This document shows positions 15,962 through 23,994 of a stretch of DNA of 32,459 bases, piece by piece. The first letter of the stretch is position 1, and each line of letters starts with the position of its first letter. Position numbers and translations under genes: made by a program. The stretch covers positions 1 to 32,459 of the forward strand of contig NZ_NAAI01000015.1 of the NCBI RefSeq assembly GCF_018155095.1. The letters are read 5' to 3'. Under the pieces are notes generated by a model. That model had not been told where the DNA came from, made no database searches, and was given only the letters and a program-made list of their open reading frames with translations. Source of the DNA: Bartonella queenslandensis (GTDB lineage Bacteria > Pseudomonadota > Alphaproteobacteria > Rhizobiales > Rhizobiaceae).

Positions 15962-17688
15962 GATGTTACATGGCAAGTTAAAAGGATGAAAATTTTGATG
16001 AAACAATAAAAAACGCCTCATAGCTTTCTGATCCTATACCCATTGAATATCTTTATTTTGTAGGAATCCTGTCATTTAAGTCGTGGTTGTGTTAGGAGGG
16101 CTTTGAAGTGTTTTAGGGGCTATAGTGAAGTTTTAGGAAAACTTGTTACACTTTTCGTTTAAGGAAAATAACAGACGGGAGAAGCTTATTGCGCAACGGT
16201 GCTTCGTGAATGGGAAGGTGCCCATGAAGTGTGTAAAATTTATAAAGCATTCCCCTTTTTATGTTTCATAAAAATGCAAGCGGGCGTTCTCATACATTGA
16301 GCCAGCCTCCATGTTGCGGGCAAGCTTTTGAGTCTTAAGGGGAAGACGATTCATAAGAGACATTTTAAATCTTTTCTTTATCTGTTTTTACTCTGCGCAG
16401 GCTCTCTTTGCATGTAATGTGTAAGTCAATAATTTTGATTGATCTGATAGAAAATAGATTGAGGATGAAAAAATCCTACGGTATGAAGATTTTCTACTCA
16501 ACACAAGAAAGATTGAATGATCTTTGCGCATCAATTCGTTGTACGCATTTAAAAAAGTTCGGATGGTTGACAGATCCGTGTGGATAACGAATCCTCGTTC
16601 TTTGAAAATGTCCTCAGTCAATAGGCATGATAAAAGTTAATAGACACAACAAAACTGAGTAAAAAAATATTTTTTATTCGAGAAGGTTATAAACTTCAAG
16701 GTTGTTTCATGCGTAAAGTGTTCTATAGGATTTGCAAATGGGCTATGCTCTCCAGTTTTTTATAAGATAAGGATAAGAGAAGATAAGGCGTTATTACCAT
16801 CCTTCGTGATAGATTTTGGGAGAGCAATTTTTTGAGAAGAATCCGATTTTAAGAAAATGTAACATTGGGGATGTTTTTTATAACTTGATATTGTTTGTAT
16901 TTAATTATTTGCCTTTAGACTCAATTATGTCTCCATAAAGAGGGATAATTAACTTAAAAATCCATGGGTTAAAATAGAAATTGAGAGAATTGTTGGCATG
17001 TTTGAGAAAGAAGGGGGACTTTTGGTAATTAGATGATTATAGGGCTTGAATAATACTTCATATTAATCTATCTATAAGAACTAAGGAATTTTGTGAAGCG
17101 ATCGTAGATTATCGCTCGCAAGGGGTTGCTTTAGCGGTGAAGAGAGGCTATATTCATAAAATAAAGAAGTTCGCACAAGCGACTCATTAGGGTGGAAGTG
17201 CTTATGAATTCAAGGCACGAGGGGGAAGCAATATCGGCGTTTTTAGGAGCGGTGGTTTTAGAATATAAGGGTGGTTTTAGGACAGAAGAAAAAGAGAAGC
17301 TTCTCGTATTCTCTGGCAGTGGTTTTTTCTGTGTCAGAAGGTTGCGCGTGTGTTCTCCTTTTTGTTTTCCACAAGATAATTATTTTTTTTAGTGAAATAT
17401 GGTTTATTTTAAAAAAAACACTTGGCATTTTACGTGAACATCACTAGGTTTCTGCTGGTTGACAGAAAAATAGGGAATTTTTGATTGACGATTTCCCTGC
17501 TGTTTTGTGATTTTCAAAAAAATATATGCTTTTATCAATATCAGTAGGGTTCGTTTGAGTGAAATAAAACGCGGATAGCTAGATAACCGTATGTTAAACA
17601 TGATCAGCATTATCAAAAAATGATGCAATCAAAAAATGATGCAATGAAGAAGAGTCAATAAAGATACATACTCCAAAAAGGGATACAA
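15962..17688. other. 1.7-kb gene-poor region
   Basis: No gene can be supported with confidence. Both strands carry many stops. A coding-like relic is listed separately at 17050-17190. A weak + frame at 17192-17392 (inner ATG with MNSRHEGEAISAFLGAVVLE) follows it and could belong to the same decayed locus, but its second half is low quality. Immediately upstream of the DUF4167 gene, ATCAAAAAATGATGCA is partly duplicated (17613-17645). Confidence 0.5.
17050..17190 (+). pseudogene. possible remnant of a small coding sequence
   Basis: An open stretch of 46 codons after a TGA, without a start codon, reads protein-like: RTKEFCEAIVDYRSQGVALA followed by VKRGYIHKIKKF and a stop. Composition and codon use stand out from the surrounding spacer. 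It may be the 3' part of a decayed gene. I do not recognise the family. Confidence 0.25.
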
Positions 17689-18426
17689 ATGAGGCCACAG
17701 CAAAATAGACGGGTACGCGGTCGCAACAATAACAATAATGGTAATAACAATAATAATCGTCGCGGTCCTAACCCGTTGTCTCGCAATTATGAAAGTAGCG
17801 GCCCGGATGTTAAAATTCGTGGGAATGCTCAGCAAATTGCCGATAAATACATCAGCCTTGCGCGTGATGCACAAGGTGCCGGTGATCGTGTGATGTCGGA
17901 AAATTATTTACAACATGCCGAGCACTATTTGCGTATTATTTTAGCCGCAGCTGGGCAAATGGCCCAATCGTCTCGGCGTGATGAAAATCGTGGTGATGAA
18001 AACAACGGGCAAGAATGCGCTGAAATCAATCCTGAGGGTCAAAAAACAGATGCTGTCGAGTCTGATACAGATGCATTACAGGCACAGCCACAAAAAAATG
18101 GCCATGATTCATATGCCAAAGCTCAAAATGGCGATGCACGTGAAAATGCTGTCGAGGCTCTATCGGATGAGAAAACGGAGCCGGAAAACTGTCTCTGTGA
18201 GGAAAATGTGGAGCCTGTCAAGAAAACACGTCGTTCTCCGCGTCGGCGTACGGTGCGGACTCAAGACAAAACATCTCTTCAGCTTTCACTGACAACAGAA
18301 GAAAGCTCTAAAAATGGGGATACATCAACAGAAGAGATTTCTCCTTTGCCTGGATTAAGTGAGGGGATACAGAGAAAAACGCGCCGCCGCCGTGTGGTTA
18401 ATCTTGAAGCCGAGGAAAATGTTTAA
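17689..18426 (+). CDS. DUF4167 domain protein
   Basis: A 245-residue protein of the alphaproteobacterial DUF4167 family. The N-terminus is Arg/Asn-rich with runs of Asn (NNNNNGNNNNNRRG at about residues 13-26), followed by the conserved core: NPLSRNYESSGPDVKIRG, then AQQIADKYISLARDAQGAGD and ENYLQHAEHYLRIILAA, ending near residue 90. The rest is acidic and disordered, with two clusters of Arg (TRRSPRRRTVRTQ; RKTRRRRVVNLE) that suggest binding to nucleic acid. The function is not established. The start has AAAAAGGGA upstream. In related bacteria the gene often follows prfA and prmC; those are not in this window. The Asn run comes from an AAY-rich tract that could vary in length. Confidence 0.88.
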   Translation: MRPQQNRRVRGRNNNNNGNNNNNRRGPNPLSRNYESSGPDVKIRGNAQQIADKYISLARDAQGAGDRVMSENYLQHAEHYLRIILAAAGQMAQSSRRDENRGDENNGQECAEINPEGQKTDAVESDTDALQAQPQKNGHDSYAKAQNGDARENAVEALSDEKTEPENCLCEENVEPVKKTRRSPRRRTVRTQDKTSLQLSLTTEESSKNGDTSTEEISPLPGLSEGIQRKTRRRRVVNLEAEENV

Positions 18427-18641
18427 ACACCTTAAGCATGCTGTATAAGTGCTTGTGGTTCTATTGGTTGTATAATGTAATCTATGCGCGGTTTCTTGCG
18501 TTTTCTGTAATTTTCATTTTTTAAGTTTTACTGGGAAATATCGCAAATAGCGGGCGATAGAAAAGGATTATCTTTTGGTTTGCAAGTCGATTGAGGGGAT
18601 AGAGAAAAAATCCACGTTCGTGTATTTAAGAGGTCATTCTT
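18427..18641. other. spacer
   Basis: No gene or clear signal is seen. A weak hairpin (AAGCA...TGCTT near 18433) follows the DUF4167 stop but lacks a T-run. Confidence 0.4.
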
Positions 18642-18920
18642 TTAGGAAAAACCAATTGCTTGGTTTATTCGCACCTGAATATCTCTCAATGTCACTTTAG
18701 CCCATTTCACTACGGAAGTTATACGGGGACTTGCTATACTGTAAAAGCCATTGATCGTCTTTGTATAATAAAAGATGCACGTTTGGCCATTATTGCTCTC
18801 ATTCATCAATATTATAACAGCTGTTCCTTTGATTTTTGAAATCAGTTCATAAAGAGTTTTTTTACGCATACGCTTCTTTATTGTGATGCTTGAGGAAGTG
18901 ATTTTGTTGAACTTCATCAT
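18642..18920 (-). CDS. possible small hypothetical protein (92 residues)
   Basis: The frame starts MMKFNKITSSSITIKKRMRK and continues KKTLYELISKIKGTAVIILM, then a segment with NNGQTCIFYYTKTINGFYSI and WAKVTLRDIQVRINQAIGFS at the end. The alternation of hydrophobic and polar residues looks more like a real small protein than the shadow frames nearby. There is no strong ribosome site and no recognised family. It could also be a fragment. Confidence 0.35.
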   Translation of the reverse strand: MMKFNKITSSSITIKKRMRKKTLYELISKIKGTAVIILMNESNNGQTCIFYYTKTINGFYSIASPRITSVVKWAKVTLRDIQVRINQAIGFS

Positions 18921-19248
18921 AAAGAGCGTTGAAATGAGAGAATGTTACGGCATTTGAAGCGTTCATTTAGCATGTAAGAATAAATGATCATTATAAATCA
19001 ATAGGTTGAATTTTTGTCCTCAAGAGGGTGTATTTCTTGCGCTTTCATTTGAGTTTTCATGCTTTGAGCTTTTATCGGCAATATTCGTTTTTTTAAGAAT
19101 GAGAATGCATGGACTGAAAGGTTGCCTCTTTATCTTGATGGGGTGAGGCGAGACAGAAAAAAACGCTGTCACCCAAGCGGTACTATCCTTTAAGCCAAGG
19201 AAAAATTCAAGCCTCAAAAATGCTGTATAGGTGAGTGATGTTGGCTTG

Positions 19249-19704
19249 TTAATGAGGCATGCTTGCTGATGTTTCTTCTGTTGTTTTAATAGAAAGAACG
19301 GCAATGAGTGCACCGGTATGATAATTGTAAATCATAAATTTTGTTTGTTCATCAGGGGTTAAAATCTTCAGGACAATATTGTTTTCTGTGAGACTTTGCG
19401 ACAAAATCTGTGTTTTTTTCGGTAGGGAGAGTGTATGGTGGATAACGTGTGGATTTTTGCTATGGGAGGAAGAGAGTTCTGTTTGTTTTGGTGCTGATCC
19501 TGTTGTAACTTTGTAAACGATTAAGAACAGTACAGTCAGAATGAGGAAGAGCGTTATTAAAACGGAAATCATCATTAAACCCATCAGTTTTTTTCTCACC
19601 CGTTCTACAGCAGGGTCTAAGGGGAGATCTTGGGACAGAGGGGGTTGCTCTGTGTGATGGTCTTTTGAAGGGTGCATTGGCTTATTATCCATCATGTCTT
19701 CCAT
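19249..19704 (-). CDS. single-pass membrane protein, DUF6476-like
   Basis: A 151-residue protein. After a polar, His/Pro-rich N-terminus it has VERVRKKLMGLMMISVLITL and a single membrane helix at about residues 40-65, then a Ser-rich linker and a C-terminal beta-type segment (NIVLKILTPDEQTKFMIYNY). The RVRKKLMxxMMISVLxTL pattern before the helix resembles the short alphaproteobacterial DUF6476 family. Function unknown; probably an inner-membrane protein with its C-terminus in the periplasm. It lies 34 bp downstream of the next minus-strand gene and is likely co-transcribed with it. Confidence 0.65.
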   Translation of the reverse strand: MEDMMDNKPMHPSKDHHTEQPPLSQDLPLDPAVERVRKKLMGLMMISVLITLFLILTVLFLIVYKVTTGSAPKQTELSSSHSKNPHVIHHTLSLPKKTQILSQSLTENNIVLKILTPDEQTKFMIYNYHTGALIAVLSIKTTEETSASMPH

Positions 19705-19738
19705 TGATTATTGTTTGAGATCTGATGGATTTAGGCTT

Positions 19739-20104
19739 TTAAAGTTTTTTGTGCAAGAGGTTTGTGGAAGAAGAATGCAGAAGAGAAAACGATGTTGGTA
19801 AAATGTCTTCTTTGTGGACTGTTGATATCTTATCATGAACATTTTGGCTTTTAAGCAGGAAATTTCCGTGGTTTGTTACAGACCAGATCAATTTTACTGT
19901 TTGTTGGTGTGCATCGGGGTGTATGTTTATGCATTGGGCAAAAATTTGTTGTCCATAAAATGCAGATTTTTTTGTGGATGGCACCATGGCTTGTTCACAT
20001 GCTTGAGCCGTTGGGTAGATTTTAGCCATTGTGTTATTCGAGTAGCAACTGTTAAAATCGTCCGTACATGAAACCAATAAGAGAATAAAAACAAGAGGAT
20101 TCAT
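19739..20104 (-). CDS. small exported Cys-containing protein
   Basis: A 121-residue protein beginning MNPLVFILLLVSCTDDFNSC. The first 12 residues form a short hydrophobic leader, and LLLVSC may be a lipobox-like or simple signal sequence. The region up to about residue 90 has four Cys and the pattern MAKIYPTAQACEQAM, seen in small exported rhizobial proteins, followed by IFAQCINIHPDAHQQTVKLI. The Ser/Leu-rich tail after residue 90 looks poorly constrained. It is probably the first gene of a two-gene unit with the membrane protein downstream. Function unknown. Confidence 0.55.
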   Translation of the reverse strand: MNPLVFILLLVSCTDDFNSCYSNNTMAKIYPTAQACEQAMVPSTKKSAFYGQQIFAQCINIHPDAHQQTVKLIWSVTNHGNFLLKSQNVHDKISTVHKEDILPTSFSLLHSSSTNLLHKKL

Positions 20105-21040
20105 AAAATATTTTCCAAATGAGTGGTTGACAGTGTGAACGCCAATTTGTCAGCCTAGGGGCTTCTTCATTGTTAAACGTTTTTAAAGTTTTTTAGTTCC
20201 AAGGGGTTCCAAACTCCAAGCTAGGGCCTTCTCTATATCGAATTAATCAAAATCATTGGTTCGCACGTCATAAAAGCCAAGGTTTGGGGAAAACGGGTGG
20301 GGGTAAAAATATTTGAAAAAACACTAAAATATCTCTTTTGAATGCTCTTTGATGTCAAAGGTTTATTGTATGGGGGAATATAATAGCTTTGGTGTAGGAA
20401 GGAATAATGATGATAAACTGGTACTTTTAGGGCGTAAGGAGAGGGCGCCATGAAGGTAAAGAGGGGCATGCTTAGCTCATTTTCGGGGAGGGGGCCTCGT
20501 GCCAGGTTCTGTTTTGAAATGAGCTTGGCTGTCCTCAGACATATTAAAAAGTATGCGCAGGGAAAAGGATCTTTTGTTTTGGATGTTCTCTTTTGCATGA
20601 AATGATCCAGAACGCGATAAATAAAATAAAAGCATAAAAAGTGTATTTTCCATGCATTCATTGTCATGGATGCTTTGGACTTTTAAAGTTGAAGAGTGAC
20701 GATAGGCGTTGGCTTTAACGCTTGAAATTTCATCTTCTTCCAAAATGAAAAGAGATGCGCATTGGCGAGAATGATACAAAAAGAGAGGGGGAAGAGGCTT
20801 GCTTTGATTGAGCATATAAGAACTGAGATGGCTTGCTCTTCATCGTTGAGGTTTTTTGTCTTAGAATAGGCGTTATAGGAGCGATGAAAGTTGATTTATC
20901 AGCGGGAAGGGACTTTATTGCGCCATTTTCATGGTTAAGAAGCGTGAGAGGTGGAAAAATATCTTTGTGCTGAACAAAAATAGTGCTGAATAGATTAAAG
21001 ATTTTGCTGAAAAGAGGCATTTATGGTTTGAAAGATTCTT
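20105..21040. other. gene-poor spacer, possible decayed minus-strand gene
   Basis: Several overlapping minus-strand frames occur here: 20233-20667, 20477-20815 and 20730-21020. The last starts MPLFSKIFNLFSTIFVQHKD and keeps protein-like composition for about 70 residues. The middle frame then carries a plausible continuation (SIHDNECMENTLFMLLFYLS). A single gene split by frameshift is possible, but I recognise no family and cannot choose between relic and chance. No terminator or promoter is clear. Confidence 0.35.
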
Positions 21041-22054
21041 TTAAGAAAAAATATCAAAATAAGTATCAGGAACAGAAAGGCAATAAACAATTCCTTCTTT
21101 TGTCAATTTTAAGGAAGCTGAACCATTGACAGAAATGGGAACGATTTTTTCGAGAACGGCACTACCAAAACAGGCTTTTTGATTGTTCGTAGGAGGGCGG
21201 CCTGATTCAAAATATTCATTCCAAGTGATGCGTAGGTGCATTTTGCCATTCAGTTTTGTTTTGATTTCACAGTGTACACAGATGCGGCCCTTTTCTTGGG
21301 AAAGAGCTCCAAAAGAAAGAGAATTGACAATTAATTCATGAAAAGCCAAACCAATATGCAAAGCGGCATTGGGAAAAAGATAAGGATCGAGGCCCTCAAG
21401 CGAAAAACGTTCTGTTTCTTTCATTAAATAGCCTAAAGCTTGTGTTTGGACCAATTCACGAAATTGGGCGCCACGCCAATCGGAATCGGTAATCAGATCT
21501 TGAGAATGAGAAAGAGAATGAAGACGACCTTGAAATTTGCGCAAGAAAACTTGAAGGGATTCCGTATAACGGGCGGTTTGACTCGCAATACTTTGAATGA
21601 TCGCTAAAAGATTTTTGGAACGGTGGCTTACTTCTCGAAGGAGGATTTTAAGCACTTGTTCGCGGCGGCGTAAGCCGGAAATATTAACACCAGTGGTGAT
21701 AATACCGATAATGTCTCCGTTATCATTCCGATGGCAATCAATAGAAAATTTGTACCAAATCTCTTGTTTGCTTATATCTTCAAAACGTGCTTCAATGGTT
21801 TGCATTTTGCCACTGGCTAAAACTTGCAGTTTGATGGTTTCCATACTGTCTGCAAGGTCAAGCGAAAAAAAGTCGCTGTCACGACACCCAACACGCCATT
21901 TATGGTGCAAATGGTGTGGCAAGTTTTCAGCCCATAAATAAACCAGATTGGTAGCCTGATAGAGAACACAAATATCAGCACCACGAATCGCTTGCATGAG
22001 CGCGCTCATGTGAGATCTATCCATAGGAGGCTTTGAAAAAGGAGTAACGATCAT
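21041..22054 (-). CDS. soluble PAS-HWE sensor histidine kinase of the general stress response
   Basis: A 337-residue HWE-family kinase without membrane segments. An N-terminal PAS-like domain spans about residues 15-125 (ending DIIGIITTGVNISGLRRREQ). The phospho-accepting His is His144 in EVSHRSKNLLAIIQSIA. The ATPase N-box contains His239, Glu240 and Asn244 (FHELIVNSLSFGALS), and the HWE signature Trp-x-Glu is Trp278/Glu280 (ITWNEY). A short G-box follows (FGSAVLEKIVP). Kinases of this family phosphorylate PhyR. The gene lies 22 bp after phyR on the same strand and is almost certainly in its operon, so it is likely controlled by the EcfG-type promoter upstream of phyR. The signal sensed by the PAS domain cannot be read from sequence. 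Confidence 0.9.
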   Translation of the reverse strand: MIVTPFSKPPMDRSHMSALMQAIRGADICVLYQATNLVYLWAENLPHHLHHKWRVGCRDSDFFSLDLADSMETIKLQVLASGKMQTIEARFEDISKQEIWYKFSIDCHRNDNGDIIGIITTGVNISGLRRREQVLKILLREVSHRSKNLLAIIQSIASQTARYTESLQVFLRKFQGRLHSLSHSQDLITDSDWRGAQFRELVQTQALGYLMKETERFSLEGLDPYLFPNAALHIGLAFHELIVNSLSFGALSQEKGRICVHCEIKTKLNGKMHLRITWNEYFESGRPPTNNQKACFGSAVLEKIVPISVNGSASLKLTKEGIVYCLSVPDTYFDIFS

Positions 22055-22076
22055 AGTTGAAGAGGTTTACTTTGTT

Positions 22077-22871
22077 CTAAGCCGCTTTAGACGCATTCTC
22101 TTGAAAAAATAAAGCTTGGGAAATAAGTGCTTTCACCATATCAGGATTAAAAGGTTTGGTCACTAAAAAAGTCGGTTCTGGACGCTCGCCGGTTAGCAGC
22201 CTTTCGGGAAAAGCCGTGATGAAAATCACAGGTATACGATCGTTTTTCAAAATCTCGTTGACGGCATCAATGCCTGAGCTGTTATCGGCTAATTGAATAT
22301 CAGCTAAAATCAGTCGTGGTTTTTCCTTATGATACATGATGACAGCTTCATCACGCGTTCGCGCTATTCCAACAACCTGATGACCTAGGCTTTCCACCAT
22401 TTGTTCAATATCGAGCGCAATAAGAGGCTCATCTTCAATAATCATCACTTCTGTCGCAATTTGTTGAGAAATATCAATGGACGCTTGGTTGAGAAGCTTG
22501 CGAAATGCCTTCGTATCTAAATCCATGATTTCGCTTGCTTCTTGTTCATTAAATCCTTCAACGGCAATGAGCAAAAAGGCTTGGCGTGCACGGGGCGTGA
22601 GATACGATAATTTGGCACTGGTTTTTTGTTCAAGTCCAAATTGTGGCAGGGGTTCAGGAATATTGGGAGTGGTTTGGTCAAAAAGATGGCAAAAAAGCCA
22701 ATAGGTACCAATGCGATCACTGGATGCTTGGGGAAAAATGGAAATGTCGGCAATGAGAGCTTCTAACATCGCTGATACATAAGCATCGCCAGAGGATTGG
22801 CTTCCAGTGACAGAGCGGGCAAAACGCCGAAGATAGGGAAGATGCGGGGCAATGCGCGTTGATAATGACAT
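22077..22871 (-). CDS. phyR: PhyR, anti-anti-sigma response regulator
   Basis: A 264-residue protein with the unique PhyR layout: an N-terminal ECF-sigma-like domain (residues 1-135) fused to a C-terminal receiver domain. The sigma-like part includes the region-4-like LTPRARQAFLLIAVEGFNEQ. The receiver starts at TEVMIIEDEPL with Glu146, Asp147; the phosphorylated residue is Asp191 (ILADIQLAD), with Thr219 and Lys229 as switch residues. The motif PVIFITAFPERLLTG is the PhyR/FATGUY-type alpha4 pattern. In this system the phosphorylated protein binds NepR and frees EcfG. It is divergent from nepR-ecfG and shares a symmetric promoter region with it. The ATG at 22871 has AAGGAGTT just upstream. 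Confidence 0.95.
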   Translation of the reverse strand: MSLSTRIAPHLPYLRRFARSVTGSQSSGDAYVSAMLEALIADISIFPQASSDRIGTYWLFCHLFDQTTPNIPEPLPQFGLEQKTSAKLSYLTPRARQAFLLIAVEGFNEQEASEIMDLDTKAFRKLLNQASIDISQQIATEVMIIEDEPLIALDIEQMVESLGHQVVGIARTRDEAVIMYHKEKPRLILADIQLADNSSGIDAVNEILKNDRIPVIFITAFPERLLTGERPEPTFLVTKPFNPDMVKALISQALFFQENASKAA

Positions 22872-22913
22872 AATTTATAACTCCTTTAACCTTTCAAGCA
22901 TTTTGTTGGTTGA

Positions 22914-22938
22914 AATTCTCTACAGATAAAAAAGTTCC
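22914..22938 (-). promoter_or_regulatory. EcfG-type promoter for phyR
   Basis: On the minus strand GGAAC (22938-22934) is followed after 18 bp by TT (22915-22914), matching the GGAAC-N18/19-TT form described for the S. meliloti RpoE2 general stress sigma factor. It points to phyR, 43 bp away. It is one half of a perfect inverted repeat. Confidence 0.6.
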
Positions 22939-22947
22939 GATTTGTAT

Positions 22948-22972
22948 GGAACTTTTTCCCGAGAGTTATATT
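22948..22972 (+). promoter_or_regulatory. EcfG-type promoter for nepR-ecfG
   Basis: GGAAC (22948-22952) is followed after 18 bp by TT (22971-22972), the mirror image of the phyR element. AAAAAGTTCC and GGAACTTTTT form a 10-bp perfect inverted repeat around a 9-base centre. It points toward nepR, 66 bp before its start. Confidence 0.6.
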
Positions 22973-23037
22973 TACAACCATAAGGCGAAAAATTCTTCGC
23001 GGTGTTACTGATAGTATATGGATTAGGGGGAAAAAAA

Positions 23038-23241
23038 ATGAACGACCGTGATGAAAAAAATCTCACCACACCATTTAAAGTCGGAGATGATCTTCTCGGT
23101 CCAAACAGTGAAATAGCGCGGAAATTACGTCAATTTTACATGGAAATTCAAGAAGAAGCGCTGCCACGGCGTTTGCTCGAACTTTTAGAAAAGTTGGAGC
23201 GTGCAGAGCAATTTGGCTTAAACAATGTGGAAAAGGTTTGA
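23038..23241 (+). CDS. nepR: NepR, anti-sigma factor for EcfG
   Basis: A 67-residue protein. The core after residue 20 (LGPNSEIARKLRQFYMEIQE followed by LPRRLLELLEKLE) matches the two-helix NepR family, which holds EcfG inactive and is itself bound by phosphorylated PhyR. The ATG at 23038 is chosen because TAGGGGG lies just upstream; an in-frame start at 23002 is unsupported. The end of the gene overlaps the longer reading of ecfG by 17 bp, which suggests coupled translation. The position usually occupied by acidic/Pro residues (EPVP) reads EEALP here. Confidence 0.92.
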   Translation: MNDRDEKNLTTPFKVGDDLLGPNSEIARKLRQFYMEIQEEALPRRLLELLEKLERAEQFGLNNVEKV

Positions 23242-23248
23242 ATCCTTT

Positions 23249-23803
23249 ATGTCAAAGTGCGCAAAAAACTTTAAACAAGAACTCCTTTTGGTGTTGCCAG
23301 CTTTACGCGCTTTTGCTGTTTCTTTAAGTGGCAAGCACGATAAAGCCGAAGATTTGGTCCAAGATACGGTCATGAAAGCATGGGCCAAACAAGACACTTT
23401 TGAGATGGGAACCAACCTTAAAGCTTGGCTTTTTACGATTTTGCGTAATGAGTTTTATAGTCAAATGCGCAAAAAGGGGCGGGAAGTTCAAGATACCGAT
23501 GGCGTATTTACCAAAAATGTCGCAGTTCATCCTGCGCAATATGGAACGCTTGATTTGCAAGATTTTAAAAAAGCCTTAAATCTGCTGTCTGCCGATCAAA
23601 GAGAAGCCATTATTCTCATTGGAGCATCAGGGTTTTCTTATGAAGACGCGGCAGCTATTTGTGGCTGTGCTGTTGGAACTATTAAAAGCCGTGTGAGCAG
23701 GGCCCGTCATCGATTACAGGAACTTCTTAAGGTCGATGGTGAATCCGATTACGGCCCCGATTCTTATTCAGCTGGGAGTACATTGTGTTCATTTAACGGC
23801 TAA
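23249..23803 (+). CDS. ecfG: EcfG-type extracytoplasmic function sigma factor (general stress)
   Basis: A 184-residue sigma factor (called RpoE in some Bartonella work). Region 2 is GKHDKAEDLVQDTVMKAWAK and includes the -10 contact helix; region 4 is LSADQREAIILIGASGFSYE followed by AAICGCAVGTIKSRVSRARH, the helix-turn-helix for GGAAC. The linker VAVHPAQYGTLDLQDF is typical of EcfG. The ATG at 23249 has AAAAGG upstream; an ATG at 23225, overlapping nepR, is in frame and cannot be excluded (192 residues). It is co-transcribed with nepR and should act on the paired GGAAC elements, giving positive feedback. A bidirectional hairpin follows the gene. Confidence 0.94.
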   Translation: MSKCAKNFKQELLLVLPALRAFAVSLSGKHDKAEDLVQDTVMKAWAKQDTFEMGTNLKAWLFTILRNEFYSQMRKKGREVQDTDGVFTKNVAVHPAQYGTLDLQDFKKALNLLSADQREAIILIGASGFSYEDAAAICGCAVGTIKSRVSRARHRLQELLKVDGESDYGPDSYSAGSTLCSFNG

Positions 23804-23921
23804 AAAAGCATAATAATTATGATGCATAGCCTTGTTTTTTTTATTCCCGTTATAGCTATTACAGTAAAGTCAGTATCTGAGGAAATTCAGAATGTTTGGC
23901 GTGTATCCTTAGGAATACAAG

Positions 23922-23954
23922 AAAAGCCTGTATGAAATGCTCTCATGGGCTTTT
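23922..23954. terminator. hairpin terminator after ecfG
   Basis: AAAAGCC (23922-23928) pairs with GGCTTTT (23948-23954), with an inner ATGA/TCAT pairing. It lies between ecfG and the second kinase and probably separates their transcription. The stem ends in T and A runs on both strands, so it could act in either direction. Confidence 0.65.
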
Positions 23955-23994
23955 GGTTTATGTTCCTTAAGGTTGCCTTCCTTTGTACTGAAAA

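Noticed and set aside
15563..16021. 152-residue minus-strand frame opposite the membrane protein
   Set aside because: Shadow of the + strand gene, which has the membrane helix, Cys pattern and ribosome site.
20233..20667. 144-residue minus-strand frame
   Set aside because: Composition looks random (Pro/Tyr/His-rich), it overlaps other equally plausible frames, and no motif or ribosome site was found.
22931..22960. Transposon end or operator palindrome in the phyR-nepR gap
   Set aside because: Both halves fit GGAAC promoters with the same 18-bp spacing to TT, and no transposase or target duplication is present.
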